From contig JALWZX010000048.1 of the NCBI GenBank assembly GCA_027002375.1, positions 1 through 16,333 of the forward strand: 16,333 nt of DNA, written 5' to 3'. This document shows positions 5,727-12,698 of the stretch, one piece after another. The stretch comes from a candidate division WWE3 bacterium. Lineage in GTDB: Bacteria > Patescibacteriota > WWE3 > 2-01-FULL-39-13. Below the pieces are notes generated by a model. The model ran no database searches. It was not told the origin of the DNA and saw only the letters and a list, made by a program, of their open reading frames with translations. The translations under genes and the position numbers were made by a program. Each line of letters starts with the position of its first letter. Position 1 is the stretch's first letter.

Positions 5727-5803
5727 TGGTGGGCGAGCCTGGACTCGAACCAGGAACCTCCAAGGTATAAGCTTGGTGCTCTAGCCAGTTGAGCTACTCG
5801 CCC
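5727..5803 (-). tRNA. tRNA-Ile (TAT anticodon)
   Basis: A complete cloverleaf is read on the minus strand. The acceptor GGGCGAG pairs with CTCGCCC, the D stem is GCTC/GAGC with a normal GG-containing loop, the anticodon stem CCAAG/CTTGG has loop CTTATAC, and the T stem CCTGG/CCAGG has loop TTCGAGT. CCA is encoded at 5729-5727. The anticodon TAT (5769-5767) decodes AUA directly. Most bacteria instead read AUA with a CAU tRNA modified to lysidine by TilS. The gene converges on aspS, ending 10 bp from its stop codon, with no terminator between them. Confidence 0.93.
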
Positions 5804-5852
5804 GAAGGTGAGTGCGCTTTTATTAGGTCGCATTTGAGCGATCTAAACAAAG

Positions 5853-5875
5853 AACTAACCTTTTGGGTTAGTTTT
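5853..5875. terminator. bidirectional-looking terminator hairpin
   Basis: AACTAACC (5853-5860) pairs with GGTTAGTT (5866-5873) around TTTTG. On the plus strand it ends in TTTT. On the minus strand it is followed by CTTTGTTT, so it may end the large minus-strand gene at 5994-7985 before the tRNA-Ile promoter. The stem is short but perfect. Confidence 0.55.
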
Positions 5876-5993
5876 GCGCCTGTGCTTGAAGGTTTCTTCT
5901 CAACTGCACCAAGCATTGTTATTGTACGTTATTTTTACATTTTTTGAAAGTGAGAATTTTTGTGGTGGCGTTAAATCTAACTGGCTAGATTGA

Positions 5994-7985
5994 TTATTCT
6001 TTTGATTGTATTATTTTTGTTTTTTCGCCTTTTTGTAACACTACGAAATCTTTTGATTGTATGCTTTGTAATATTTTGTCTAATCCTTCGTATTTTATTT
6101 GTGGTGCCACATAATTTATTAATGCCTTATACGTATCGGTGGCTTGTTTAAACACAAAGACTTGCCCTATTATTGGTAATTCTTCTTTTGCATTTACATA
6201 CAATATATTGTCAGATAAGTTGGGTAAGTTTCCTTCGGTTGATTCTTTCATTTGATCTAAGAATTCCTTTGAGTTAGAAAATATTAAATAATATCTTTTG
6301 GAATTCTCTGCTTTTTCTTCTTCTTTTGCGCTATTCGTGGCATTTTTATCTGAATCTGTTTTGTTTTCAGCCATGTTGTTTGTATCTGTGTCATTGTCTG
6401 TGTTTTGGTCTTCAGTATTGCTTTCTTTTTGTTCGTTGTTTTCTTGATTTTTATCTTTAGCAGTTGTATCTGCGCTATTTGACTCATCAGTTCCTTTTTC
6501 ATCAGCTTGCCCGTTTAATTCTTTCTGTAGTTGTTCAAAATCTACGTCTTCTAAACCTTTTGCTTTATTTTCTGACACTTCTACGATTTCCACATAATAA
6601 TCTTTATACTTAAAATCTTCTTTGTCACGATCTTTGTTAAATTGGTCTGCACGTTTTTTTACAAAATCAATATCTTTAATTTCTGCAACATAACCCCAAG
6701 TTTTCAAATCATTATTGGGAAATAATAGTGCATAACCATCTGATAGATATACTTTTAAGTCATCGTCTGTGAATGTGTAATCTTTTTGCAAATTGTCTAA
6801 CAAATCAGATTTAACATATGTATTAAAAAGATTTCTTAGGTCAAACATTTGTAAACTCATTTTTAGGTTGTCCGGCGCAAAAGCTAATAGGTTGCCTTTC
6901 TCAAAATTACCTTCATTTAGTGGAAGTTTTAGGTCTAGTGTTTTTTCAGAACTATTTAGTGTTGTTATTGGTATTTGTGGCCCAGATGATGTCTGTTGTG
7001 CCTCTATTGCTTGGCGATCTTCTGCTGAGAGTACCATTGGTATAACGTAATCGGGTGTGATGTAATAAAATTTGTAGTAGGCGAATGCTGCAATGATAAA
7101 TAAAACTAATGCTAAAACGATGGGAGTTAACTTTTTTGCTTTTGTGGCATGGTGTTCTACCTTGGGTTGAAAATTATCAGGTATAAGTTCTTCAAAGAGT
7201 GATGTAACTTGCTGAGTAGTAGTTTTTTTGTTTTCATTCGTTGGTTTTTCATCTTTTTTATTTTGTTGCCCGACTTCTGATTTAGATTGTTTGTTATTGT
7301 CATCTGCAGATTGGTCTTGTGTCTTTGGGTCAGGTTTACCCTGATCTTTAGATCTGCTTTGTAGTCTTGGCTTCATTTTATCTTGATCTTTTGATTTGTT
7401 TTGGAATTCTGATTCGGTTTTACCTTGATCCTTAGATTCGGTTTTAGTTTCATCTTGCGCTTGGTCTTTAACTTTTTTGTCATAAGATTCGGCTTTTTCT
7501 TTTTGTCTTTTTATTGCATCATTTTCTACATTCTTCATACCTTTTGCTGCCCCACTGTGTTGATCTGTACCTGTACCGCCACCTTTTTCTGAATGTTCTT
7601 CTGGCTTTGTCTGTCTGTTTTTTTCTGGCTGTTTTTCTGAATTCACTTGTTCTTTTATATCAATTTGATCTGTGGGTTTTTTAAGAGTTTTATTATGTGT
7701 ATCTTCGTTGTGATCCGCAGTTTGTCCCAATGAAAGAGCTTCTTCTATACTATTTTCTTTTGTGGCATCGATTATTGTCTTGTTTAATATAGCAGGGTCA
7801 ACTATATCACTAAAGTCAGCACCATCTACTACATTTTTCGTTTTTAAATTTGGGGTTTTTTCTTGATGCTTGACTGTCTTTTCTTGTCTCGATAAAGATT
7901 TATCTAGTACATAACCACAATGTGGACATACCTTTTCGTCTTTTATTAAACCTTTGCAATTCGGGCATAAACTTTGGTTTTGCAT
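5994..7985 (-). CDS. zinc-ribbon, low-complexity, single-pass membrane protein of unknown function
   Basis: Starting at the ATG 7985-7983, the protein is 663 aa. Residues 7-23 form a zinc ribbon (CPNC...CPHC). About 30-280 is a hydrophilic Lys/Glu/Gln/Asp-rich stretch, including three 14-residue repeats built on SKDQ. A membrane segment spans 286-309. The remainder is a predicted external domain, interrupted by a second Asn/Asp/Glu/Lys-rich stretch before KRYYLIFSN. The frame is open 35 codons further to an ATG at 8090, but that stretch runs over a strong hairpin, and the later ATG makes the zinc ribbon begin at residue 7, as is usual. An extended -10 (TGC, TAAACT) lies seven bases before the chosen ATG. 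I recognise no family for the external domain, which only loosely recalls DUF3352-like proteins. Confidence 0.75.
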   Translation of the reverse strand: MQNQSLCPNCKGLIKDEKVCPHCGYVLDKSLSRQEKTVKHQEKTPNLKTKNVVDGADFSDIVDPAILNKTIIDATKENSIEEALSLGQTADHNEDTHNKTLKKPTDQIDIKEQVNSEKQPEKNRQTKPEEHSEKGGGTGTDQHSGAAKGMKNVENDAIKRQKEKAESYDKKVKDQAQDETKTESKDQGKTESEFQNKSKDQDKMKPRLQSRSKDQGKPDPKTQDQSADDNNKQSKSEVGQQNKKDEKPTNENKKTTTQQVTSLFEELIPDNFQPKVEHHATKAKKLTPIVLALVLFIIAAFAYYKFYYITPDYVIPMVLSAEDRQAIEAQQTSSGPQIPITTLNSSEKTLDLKLPLNEGNFEKGNLLAFAPDNLKMSLQMFDLRNLFNTYVKSDLLDNLQKDYTFTDDDLKVYLSDGYALLFPNNDLKTWGYVAEIKDIDFVKKRADQFNKDRDKEDFKYKDYYVEIVEVSENKAKGLEDVDFEQLQKELNGQADEKGTDESNSADTTAKDKNQENNEQKESNTEDQNTDNDTDTNNMAENKTDSDKNATNSAKEEEKAENSKRYYLIFSNSKEFLDQMKESTEGNLPNLSDNILYVNAKEELPIIGQVFVFKQATDTYKALINYVAPQIKYEGLDKILQSIQSKDFVVLQKGEKTKIIQSKE
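7314..7439 (-). repeat. three 42-bp coding repeats
   Basis: Three tandem 14-residue units each begin [E/K/R]SKDQ[G/D]K and diverge afterwards. The DNA period is 42 bp. They lie in the disordered cytoplasmic part of the large membrane protein and are degenerate, so they are not a recent expansion. Confidence 0.6.
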
Positions 7986-8001
7986 ATAGTATAGTTTAGC
8001 A
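7986..8001 (-). promoter_or_regulatory. extended -10 element of the zinc-ribbon gene
   Basis: On the minus strand TGC (8001-7999) precedes TAAACT (7998-7993), and seven bases separate it from the ATG at 7985. This predicts a leaderless transcript and supports the internal ATG as the start. Confidence 0.42.
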
Positions 8002-8017
8002 GATATGTTGGGTTGAT

Positions 8018-8075
8018 ACCATAATAGAGGGAGCCACAAGAAACTTGCGACTCCCTCTAAGATCTTTACTATGGT
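8018..8075. other. long imperfect hairpin between pnp and the zinc-ribbon gene
   Basis: TAGAGGGAG (8025-8033) pairs with CTCCCTCTA (8051-8059). The inner arm CAAG/CTTG continues with two mismatches, and outer arms ACCATA (8018-8023) and TATGGT (8070-8075) extend it. On the minus strand it could end transcripts coming from rpsO-pnp, but no clean U-tract follows. A terminator role is therefore only possible. Confidence 0.4.
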
Positions 8076-8080
8076 GTTGA

Positions 8081-8173
8081 ATACCCCCATCTTTCAGATG
8101 GGATGAATGAATAGGTAATCGTTAGATTTCGTGCAACGCAGGCATGGAAAGCTCCTGACGTCGAAAGAGCTTT
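8081..8173. mobile_element. possible relic of an IS200/IS605-type end
   Basis: CCCATCT (8086-8092) and AGATGGG (8096-8102) form a tight 7-bp hairpin with a 3-nt loop in a GTATTC/CATTCATCC context on the minus strand. That is the style of right ends of IS200/IS605 elements as I recall them. A second stem, AAAGCTC (8148-8154) with GAGCTTT (8167-8173), lies inside the same segment and overlaps the pnp stop codon. No transposase or TnpB gene is present. The assignment rests on resemblance only. Confidence 0.3.
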
Positions 8174-10430
8174 ATCTATACGAATGCTTTGGTTTGCTAT
8201 TTCTGTTGTTTCGATTGTTTCCTTTATAATTATCCCTAGAATCACCTTTTGAATAATATGGTCTTTTACCTTGATTTTGACCACCTCTATTATTCTGTTC
8301 TTCAGTACAATCTTCTAAAGCCTTTTTGGATACCGAGATTTTGCCACCATCCATTGAGTTAATCTTTACTTTTACTTTGTCTCCAATTTTTAGTTCTTTG
8401 TTCATATCACCTGTATAACCACATGAGTATTCAGAAACATGCAATAAACCTAGCTGGCCCGGTAAGATTTCCACAAAAGCACCATAATCTTCTACTCTTG
8501 TTACTGTACCTTCATAAATCTCACCAACCTCTGGAACTTTCAACATATCTTCTATATATTTTTTAGCCTTTGCTATGTTCTCAGCATTTGAAGAAGATAT
8601 TACTACCACGCCATGATCATCTTCTTCTTGTATGTCTACATCAACTTCAAAGATTTTCATTATTTCTTTTATTACTGCGCCCCCTGAACCAATTACTTGA
8701 CCGATTTGGTCTTTTTGAATTTTTACAAATTCGAGTTTTGGTGCATACTCACTTAATTCACCTCGCGGAGAACTTATTGCGTTATTCATTACTTCTAGAA
8801 CTTTCATTCTCGCCTCACGCGATTTTTCGAATAACTTATCTAGAAGTTCTACTGGTATGCCCTTTAATTTTAGTTCCATTTGTATTGCTGTCATACCCTT
8901 TTCTGTACCAGTCATTTTGAAATCCATGTAACCTGCAAAATCTTCCATACCTACTATGTCGGTTAACAGTTTGTAATCTTCTAAATCGTGATCTTCGTAT
9001 GGATCTTTTACAAATAAACCAACACCTATACCACCAACATGTGATTTTATAGGAACCCCAGCATCCATTAATGCTAGTGATGATCCGCATGTAGCCGCCA
9101 TTGAAGTTGATCCATTAGAAGATAAAACTTCACTCACGAGTCTGATTACGTATTTGAACTCGTCTTCGTTTGGTAAAACTGGTAATAACGCTTTTTCTGC
9201 AAGCATTCCATGACCGATCGCACGTCTGTTTGCACCACCTACACGACCTACTTCACCTGTAGAATATGGTGGAAAATTGTAATGGTGCATATAATATTTT
9301 GTTTCTTCTTCTTGCATTCCTTGAATTAGTAATGATTGTGATGGGGAAGCAAGTGTCGCTATTGTTAGCGCTTGGGTTAAGCCTCTGTTAAAGAGCCCTG
9401 AACCATGTACTCTTGGTAAAACCCCAACTTCAGCTGATAGTTCACGTATTTCGTTGAATTCCCTATCATCTAATCTTTTACCTTTATTTAGAACCAAATC
9501 TCGCACCCATTCTTTTTGTACTTCACCAATAAGCGCCTTTATTTGACCAACTTCGTATTTATCTTTAAATTGGTCTTCTAAACTTGAAACTAATTCTGCA
9601 ATTTTTACATCGTATTCTGGATCTTTGTAGGTAATGCCTTCACTAGACAATTTTTCAAAGAGTTCCCATGCATGCTCTTTCATTTCGTTTATTGCATCTT
9701 TGTTTAACCAAGATGGCGTGTATTCTGCGGTCTTAACATCTGATTCAGAAATAAATTCGTTTACCAAGTCAAAATACTCTTTTGATGCTTCAGCGCCAAA
9801 TTTAATTGCGTTTACAACTTCTTGCTCTGGTATTTCATGACCTTCTGCTTCAATGGCTTGAACTTTTTTGCCATTTTTTAGGTATGAGGAAATCATATCT
9901 AGTTCTGCATTGTCGTCTGCAAATTCTAATGTTGCTTTAATCTCGCCATTAACTTTTTGAACCCTTAATGGAATTAATGGCCCATTAAATGGAATTCCAG
10001 CTGTGGAAAGTGCAATTGTTGCGGCTAAAAACCCAACTACCGCAGAATCGTTTTTATCGTCTAGTGAAAGTACTGTAACGATGAGCTGAGTGTCATCCAT
10101 AAAGTCTTTTGGAAAAAGTGGTCTTATGGCATGATCTATTAGACGCCCGCTTACGATAGCAGCATCATTGGGGCGACCCTCGCGCCGTGTAAATCGTGAA
10201 CCGCCTATTATTCCACCTGCATAAAATCTTTCTTCATAATCTACTCTTAGAGGAAAGAAGTCTGTCATCTCTGAAGATGGTTTTGATACTACAGTTGCCA
10301 AAACCGACGTTTCGCCAACTGTTAATAAAACTGCCGAATTAGCTTGTGGCGCTAATTTGCCAGTTTCAATGGTTATTTCAGTATTGTTAATTACTTTTTT
10401 AACAATTACTTGTTTTTTTGTATTTTTCAT
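8172..10430 (-). CDS. pnp: polyribonucleotide nucleotidyltransferase (PNPase)
   Basis: PNPase degrades RNA 3' to 5' using phosphate and is a core RNA-turnover enzyme. The 752-aa protein shows the full order: first RNase PH-like domain, helical linker, catalytic second RNase PH-like domain, KH domain (about 567-627, motif IGSGG) and S1 domain (about 636-705). The catalytic trio equivalent to E. coli Asp486, Asp492 and Lys494 is Asp497, Asp503 and Lys505 (MEDFAGYMDFK). A tail of about 40 residues rich in Gly, Asn, Arg and Lys follows the S1 domain and may add RNA binding. It lies 243 bp downstream of rpsO on the same strand, the classic rpsO-pnp pairing. Confidence 0.97.
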   Translation of the reverse strand: MKNTKKQVIVKKVINNTEITIETGKLAPQANSAVLLTVGETSVLATVVSKPSSEMTDFFPLRVDYEERFYAGGIIGGSRFTRREGRPNDAAIVSGRLIDHAIRPLFPKDFMDDTQLIVTVLSLDDKNDSAVVGFLAATIALSTAGIPFNGPLIPLRVQKVNGEIKATLEFADDNAELDMISSYLKNGKKVQAIEAEGHEIPEQEVVNAIKFGAEASKEYFDLVNEFISESDVKTAEYTPSWLNKDAINEMKEHAWELFEKLSSEGITYKDPEYDVKIAELVSSLEDQFKDKYEVGQIKALIGEVQKEWVRDLVLNKGKRLDDREFNEIRELSAEVGVLPRVHGSGLFNRGLTQALTIATLASPSQSLLIQGMQEEETKYYMHHYNFPPYSTGEVGRVGGANRRAIGHGMLAEKALLPVLPNEDEFKYVIRLVSEVLSSNGSTSMAATCGSSLALMDAGVPIKSHVGGIGVGLFVKDPYEDHDLEDYKLLTDIVGMEDFAGYMDFKMTGTEKGMTAIQMELKLKGIPVELLDKLFEKSREARMKVLEVMNNAISSPRGELSEYAPKLEFVKIQKDQIGQVIGSGGAVIKEIMKIFEVDVDIQEEDDHGVVVISSSNAENIAKAKKYIEDMLKVPEVGEIYEGTVTRVEDYGAFVEILPGQLGLLHVSEYSCGYTGDMNKELKIGDKVKVKINSMDGGKISVSKKALEDCTEEQNNRGGQNQGKRPYYSKGDSRDNYKGNNRNNRNSKPKHSYR

Positions 10431-10673
10431 ATTTTGTTTTGTGTGTAAATCTGAAAATTTTTGTTATGAATGGGTTAATTCGTAATCGAGTATATTGTAA
10501 GTTTTTGTTTCTATTTTGTTAATTTTGAAACAACTTGCGATATATTCAACTACGAATGAATCACCCTGTACCTTAATTTTCTAGATTTGCTTAATTAAAT
10601 TTAAACTAAAAATACCTAATTTAATTGAGATAATTTCACGAAAGTCTAAATGCTTAACTAAAGTTGCGCAATA

Positions 10674-10946
10674 CTATTTTTGCTTAATACCTAGTTTTTT
10701 TGTAACAGCTTTATAAGATTCTGGTCTAGTTCTTTTAAGATATGCGAGTAATCTTCTTCTCTTGTTTACCATTTGAAGAAGCCCGCGTCTTGAGTGAGAA
10801 TCTTTTTTGTGAACTTTTAAGTGCGCACTTAATTCTTCTATACTTTCTGTTAATAAAGCAATTTGAACCTCTGGTGAGCCTGTGTCATGTGAATCTCTTT
10901 GAAACTCTTTTATTATTTGTTGTTTTTTTTCTTTTGGTATTGCCAT
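10674..10946 (-). CDS. rpsO: 30S ribosomal protein S15 (uS15)
   Basis: At 90 aa this is the standard S15 length. The conserved stretches GSPEVQIALLTESI, HKKDSHSRRGL and RRRLLAYLKR are all present. S15 is an early 16S rRNA binder at the central-domain three-way junction. It is followed on the same strand by pnp, as in most bacteria. An extended -10 lies 12 bases before the ATG, so the leader is only about five bases and leaves no room for the classic rpsO autoregulatory leader. Confidence 0.98.
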   Translation of the reverse strand: MAIPKEKKQQIIKEFQRDSHDTGSPEVQIALLTESIEELSAHLKVHKKDSHSRRGLLQMVNKRRRLLAYLKRTRPESYKAVTKKLGIKQK

Positions 10947-10958
10947 AGTACGATAGGT

Positions 10959-10967
10959 ATTCTAACA
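10959..10967 (-). promoter_or_regulatory. extended -10 promoter of rpsO
   Basis: On the minus strand TGT (10967-10965) precedes TAGAAT (10964-10959), and 12 bases follow before the rpsO ATG at 10946. The predicted leader is about five or six bases. Confidence 0.45.
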
Positions 10968-11053
10968 ATAGGTCGTGAATAAATCAATGATGTGTTGTGC
11001 GGTAAATATTCAGAAACATACGTTAGCCAACATTAAGTCTAGAAACGTAAAAC

Positions 11054-11707
11054 TCATTTGCTTAATGCGTATAACAAAATTTTACTAATTTCTCGTTTTG
11101 GTGTATATTTCCATTCGCCAAATTTTGCAAGTAATAGCGATGAATACGAATCAGCTTCTGGTAAGATTATATTGATTTTGCCGTATAAAGCATTATCATT
11201 TGACAAATCAATGTTTATCACATCTGCCTTTTCTACTTCTTCTTTCTTTATAGATACCGATTGTTCTAATTTTTCTAGTGACTGAATTCCCAATGTTATA
11301 TATAAATCATAAGAACCACCTTTTACTTCATATTTTATCTTATCATCTGGCACAAAGTTTGCGTTGATTGGTTTGATATCTAAAACAAGGTTACTATCAT
11401 CATCTTTATAGTAATCTATAGTCTGTATTTCTGTTCCTGCGTAATTTATTTTAACCTGCAACGCTCTTTCTTCTACATCGGTTAGATACTCTCTTGTTGT
11501 GGGGAAGTCTTCTGGTATTTCTTGTGACGCTGACGCAGTTTTACTTGCATATATCACAACCGCATTCTTATTATATTGATGATCTATATATTCTGACAAT
11601 GCAATTGATGCTGCTAAAATGTCAACGCCTACTGGCGCTGCTATTATAGCAATTTTGTTTGCTTTTTTTATTATCTCATCTATATGTTCTTTTCTATCCA
11701 CGTTCAT
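11054..11707 (-). CDS. degenerate DHH-family protein (NrnA-like, catalytically dead)
   Basis: The 217-aa protein resembles the N-terminal DHH domain of NrnA/RecJ-like phosphoesterases. Residues 10-55 match the first strand-helix-strand, but the usual HxNPDGDAxGS is replaced by APVGVDILAAS. The YDLYITLGIQSLEKL segment (133-147) aligns with the YDL...LDxxxxxRL region without its Asp. The signature motif appears as VINIDLSNDN (163-172), so IDHH has become IDLS. The DHHA1 domain is absent. Canonical metal ligands are therefore missing and it is unlikely to be a nuclease. Its position between infB and rpsO is where nrnA sits in many bacteria, which supports the homology. A promoter-like TTGCTT-16-TATAAT lies about 130 bp upstream. 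Confidence 0.65.
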   Translation of the reverse strand: MNVDRKEHIDEIIKKANKIAIIAAPVGVDILAASIALSEYIDHQYNKNAVVIYASKTASASQEIPEDFPTTREYLTDVEERALQVKINYAGTEIQTIDYYKDDDSNLVLDIKPINANFVPDDKIKYEVKGGSYDLYITLGIQSLEKLEQSVSIKKEEVEKADVINIDLSNDNALYGKINIILPEADSYSSLLLAKFGEWKYTPKREISKILLYALSK

Positions 11708-11833
11708 TGTTGATGTTTTTGTTGCAGGAATGTTTGAGTTTTGCCTTAAGTTACAAACGCTTGTCTAACTCGAAATGAATACTTATTTAAATTAATTAGC
11801 TATACCACAATTCTAGATTTTTTTATCACTTGT

Positions 11834-11861
11834 ATTATACATAATGTCGAGCAAAAAGCAA
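11834..11861 (-). promoter_or_regulatory. promoter reading toward the DHH-like gene
   Basis: On the minus strand TTGCTT (11861-11856) is followed by a 16-nt spacer and a perfect TATAAT (11839-11834). The predicted leader before the ATG at 11707 is about 120 nt. The rest of 11708-12071 (364 bp, between divergent genes) holds no gene that I can see. Confidence 0.45.
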
Positions 11862-12004
11862 CCTATAGATTGTGCGAGGCGGTTGTTGTGTAACCCGTGG
11901 CATACATTTTTCCACTGCTATATAAGAATATAGTATTATTTCGTATCTTTGCCTTTAATAGTAATGGCGAACTTTTCTAATACAGATTTCTTAATTGAAG
12001 TGAG

Positions 12005-12038
12005 TGCATTTTGCTGAAACGAATGCATTTTGTTGAAA
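12005..12038 (+). repeat. 15-bp direct repeat overlapping a -35 box
   Basis: TGCATTTTGCTGAAA (12005-12019) and TGCATTTTGTTGAAA (12024-12038) differ at one base and start 19 bp apart. The second copy ends with the TTGAAA used as the -35 box of the next promoter. Paired repeats at this place look like activator or repressor sites, or a duplicated -35 region. Confidence 0.6.
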
Positions 12039-12061
12039 TGGAAGCTATTCGTTGCTACTAT
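12033..12061 (+). promoter_or_regulatory. promoter of the pseudopilin-like gene
   Basis: TTGAAA (12033-12038), a 17-nt spacer and TACTAT (12056-12061) with TGC directly before the -10 form a strong extended promoter. Ten bases separate the -10 from the ATG, predicting a leader of only three or four bases. Confidence 0.65.
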
Positions 12062-12071
12062 TTAGTTAACC

Positions 12072-12698
12072 ATGCCATTTGACGCAAGCTTGTTTAACAA
12101 AAACACATCTAAAGATAAAAATAAAGATACTCACGCTATTTTACGAGAAGACGGTACTGAATATATAGAAATAAAGGGTGAACAAAAACAGAAACAGAAG
12201 AAACCAAAAGGATTGATTTTAGGAACAATAGCTTTTTTTACAGTTGTTATAATAAGTATATTAAGTTTCATGGGATTCATTGGTATAAAGACTTTTTCAA
12301 ATCCTACACAACAATTGGTTTTTGCAAATGATCAAAAGTTAGAAAGAAATGCAAAGGATATTTTGTTTGCGATAGAAAGTTATTATAATGAATACAAACA
12401 ACTACCTTGGGATGTAACGTATAAATATGATTCCCCACAAACTGTCAATCAGGAACCAAGGTCTATAATTGAATATAAATGGGTAAACGAATTAACTGGT
12501 TCAGAAAAGCTACGAAATCCTGAGTTTTTAGAGCTAAATAAATTATATATTTGGGCAAGTGAACCAATGGTTGTGAATAATTTAAAAATTTGTTTTAAAC
12601 CAGAGTCAGAAGAGTATAAAAGTAAAGCAAATGCTAATAACAACGGAAATTCTGTTCAGTCAGGTGGCACTTTTTATTGTGTAAGTGCGAACGAATAA
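12072..12698 (+). CDS. single-pass membrane protein with pseudopilin-like domain
   Basis: The 208-aa protein has a charged cytoplasmic N terminus (1-45, Lys-rich just before the membrane), one membrane helix (about 46-72) and an external domain. The segment RNAKDILFAIESYYNEYKQLPW (split here as RNAKDILFAIE, then SYYNEYKQLPW) recalls the alpha-helix of type II/IV pseudopilins, where a helix of alternating Ala/Ile leads to a tyrosine-rich turn and LP/YP. There is no class III prepilin leader (Gly then Phe/Met-x-x-x-Glu at the membrane start), so it is not a processed pilin. Two Cys (in KICFKP and FYCVS) could form a disulfide. It is alone on the plus strand within a minus-strand cluster, and its stop codon touches the infB stop codon. 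Confidence 0.6.
   Translation: MPFDASLFNKNTSKDKNKDTHAILREDGTEYIEIKGEQKQKQKKPKGLILGTIAFFTVVIISILSFMGFIGIKTFSNPTQQLVFANDQKLERNAKDILFAIESYYNEYKQLPWDVTYKYDSPQTVNQEPRSIIEYKWVNELTGSEKLRNPEFLELNKLYIWASEPMVVNNLKICFKPESEEYKSKANANNNGNSVQSGGTFYCVSANE

Noticed and set aside
7986..8090. Extension of the zinc-ribbon protein by 35 residues to the ATG at 8090
   Set aside because: The extra stretch runs through a strong hairpin and a palindrome. The internal ATG puts the zinc ribbon at the usual N-terminal place and has a fitting -10 element.
8069..8284. 71-aa minus-strand frame across the pnp 3' end, considered as a TnpB C-terminal remnant
   Set aside because: It is mostly the pnp tail in another frame and shows no TnpB zinc-finger or RuvC motif.
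10431..10673. Regulatory RNA in the rpsO-pnp intergenic region
   Set aside because: The 243 bp are AT-rich with only a weak ATTAAATT/AATTTAAT pairing. No motif, strong hairpin or promoter stood out.
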